A stretch of 64,000 bases of DNA from Atrichornis clamosus (taxonomy: Eukaryota; Chordata; Aves; Passeriformes; Menuridae). The translations under genes were made by a program, and so were the position numbers. This document shows positions 62,727 to 64,000 of the stretch, one piece after another; position 1 is the stretch's first letter, and each line of letters opens with the position of its first letter. The notes beneath the pieces were generated by a model. That model was given only the letters and a program-made list of their open reading frames with translations, did not search any database and was not told the DNA's origin. The stretch is from the NCBI GenBank assembly GCA_013400975.1, contig WBMZ01015464.1:62001-126000 (forward strand), given 5' to 3'.

Positions 62727-63713
62727 AATCTGTATGAAAAAGGGTGTGGGAGCCAGATTCAGAAAGAATGAATTGAGTTCCAGTCAGGATATGCATGGAT
62801 CACAGGATTATTTTTTTCCCTACACTCTTTTTCTAATATGGGTCTGGTTGTTTGAAATATGCAAAAAAGGTATGGAGGAGGGACAGGTTTATGTTCAAAA
62901 TTAGTCCTAATCAGGCTCCTACCCCCGTCAGCTTCTTGAGAGGGGCCTCCCTTGGCACGCTACTGGAATCTGCCACCACAGGCAGGAGCAAATGCAATCA
63001 TCTTCCATCATGCTGGCCTAGGAAAGGTTTAAAAAATATTTTTCTTATTTTTAAATGCCCATGGGAGGCCCAGCAGAAGTCCCTGGGGCTGGGTAACCAT
63101 CGAAGGTGGCAGGATGTAACTTCCAGCCCCAGAAGTTGTGCCAGAGCTGACATCACGTCGTTGCCAGAAGGGAGGGCCAGGCAGGAAGTCCTGCCCCGTG
63201 CAGTCCAACCCTGCCATCCTCGGGATCCACAGGAACCTCGGGAACCCGGCGGGACCCCACAGCCCTGCGGGCACAGGAAGGGGAAGGTCCCTCCTGAGGA
63301 GAGCGGCTTCCGTGCATCGATCCGGCACCTTCCTTCAGCCAGCTGGGAGAGCAAGACAGGAAAGCCACCGCCTGAAGCAATCACTAGCAGGAGAAATTCG
63401 GACCTTGTGCAAGGTAATTTGGTTTTTCCTCAACGCTGTGTGCTAAGAGCCTGGGTTATTTAAAACTGATATTTTGAATCCAAAGTTTACACTTTATTAC
63501 CATTAAATTGAGTAGATCACAATGGGTCCTGTCTGACAAACGGTTTAATTCATTCTGGCATGTTTTGAACTTTCTTCTTGTTACAGGGTTTCTTTTGGTT
63601 TGGTTTTGTTCTTTTTTCTCTCCCCACCCCAATCCCCCAATCAGGTTTCAGTATCCTGCTTCTGTGCAAGTTGCTTTCAATATTCTATTAAATAATGAGA
63701 CTGAACATTTTAA

Positions 63714-63719
63714 AATAAA
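63714..63719 (+). terminator. SERTAD2: Polyadenylation signal of SERTAD2
   Basis: This is the only canonical AATAAA I found after the stop codon. ATTAAA variants occur at 63502-63507 and 63687-63692. A T-rich stretch follows within about 30 bases, as expected of a downstream element. Cleavage is therefore estimated near 63735. Confidence 0.7.
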
Positions 63720-64000
63720 TTAGTTCTTCTTTAAGCACTTTTTCTTTTTCTGAAAATAAGCCTAATGCAAGTTCTGGAACCTCTTTAAAAACACAAATTG
63801 CAGATAAAATCCCAACCTCAACTCCTATCTAGTTCTGAGCGTATTCCATACTAGTGCCTGTAAAGGCCAAGATTCTGGAAAAGGTGTAAATAGTGTGACA
63901 TGTTCAGTGCATGGTTGTTTGAACAGGGCTTGTTATTGTAAAAAAAAAGAAAAAAAAAGAAAAAAAAAAGAAAAAAAAGAAAAAAGGCTGTATTTCCCTT
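63720..64000. other. 3' flank of SERTAD2
   Basis: No gene is seen. A second Pumilio-like TGTAAATA lies at 63885-63892, probably outside the mRNA. The flank ends with the phased A-rich tract described separately. Confidence 0.5.
63940..63987 (+). repeat. Phased A-tract repeat (A6-10 G)
   Basis: Runs of 9, 9, 10, 8 and 6 A are separated by single G at 63949, 63959, 63970 and 63979, ending in GG at 63986-63987. The period is near one helical turn. Such DNA is stiff or bent and disfavours nucleosomes. Confidence 0.9.

Larger units (their letters stand above)
59683..63735 (+). other. SERTAD2: SERTAD2 3' untranslated region
   Basis: About 4 kb follow the TAA stop without another recognisable gene, ending just past the only canonical AATAAA I found (63714-63719). 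A long 3' UTR is characteristic of SERTAD2 in other vertebrates. It is mostly AT-rich, with AUUUA motifs (for example overlapping ones at 61436-61444), a Pumilio-type TGTAAATA (62633-62640) and several microRNA seed matches. GC-rich inserts interrupt it at about 60655-60900 and about 63125-63330, and G-rich runs at 61748-61785 and 61933-61960. Open frames up to 203 codons in the GC-rich parts are taken as chance. Confidence 0.85.

Noticed and set aside
62852..63463. 203-codon plus-strand frame in the 3' UTR
   Set aside because: It lies before the only AATAAA in the transcript and partly in a GC-rich patch, and has no recognisable family. Chance is the simpler explanation.

Overview
This window looks like nuclear DNA of a vertebrate, most likely a bird. 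Two degraded CR1 LINE fragments (about 17.05-17.35 kb and 22.12-22.20 kb), low overall repeat content, and one vertebrate gene with a compact intron and a very long 3' UTR point that way. CR1 also occurs in other sauropsids, so 'bird' is an inference. Nothing prokaryotic, viral or plasmid-like is visible.

One protein-coding gene is supported: SERTAD2 (TRIP-Br2) on the + strand. Its CpG-island promoter and non-coding first exon(s) lie at about 41.92-43.56 kb. An intron of about 15.9 kb follows. The whole 314-residue protein is encoded in the last exon (58738-59682), which starts at the acceptor ending at 58733. The 3' UTR runs about 4 kb to a canonical AATAAA at 63714-63719.

Layout: 1-41.9 kb is gene-free upstream DNA with simple repeats, two CR1 remnants, a few small CpG-rich patches and short motif clusters that could be distal regulatory elements. 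41.9-43.6 kb is the promoter/CpG island, with several good splice donors. 43.6-58.7 kb is intron without recognisable exons. 58.7-63.7 kb is the coding exon and 3' UTR. 63.7-64.0 kb is downstream flank, ending in a phased A-rich tract.

I did not find a new multi-gene system. The most interesting signals are post-transcriptional features of SERTAD2. Splicing from the donor after 42840 would create an AUG-UGA start-stop three bases before the real start codon, and that start codon is itself in a weak context. A G-run cluster begins just inside the intron. In the 3' UTR a U27 tract has a complementary purine tract about 260 nt away, a short-loop G-quadruplex motif is present, and three miR-181-type seed matches lie within 38 nt. 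Conservation and expression could not be tested here.
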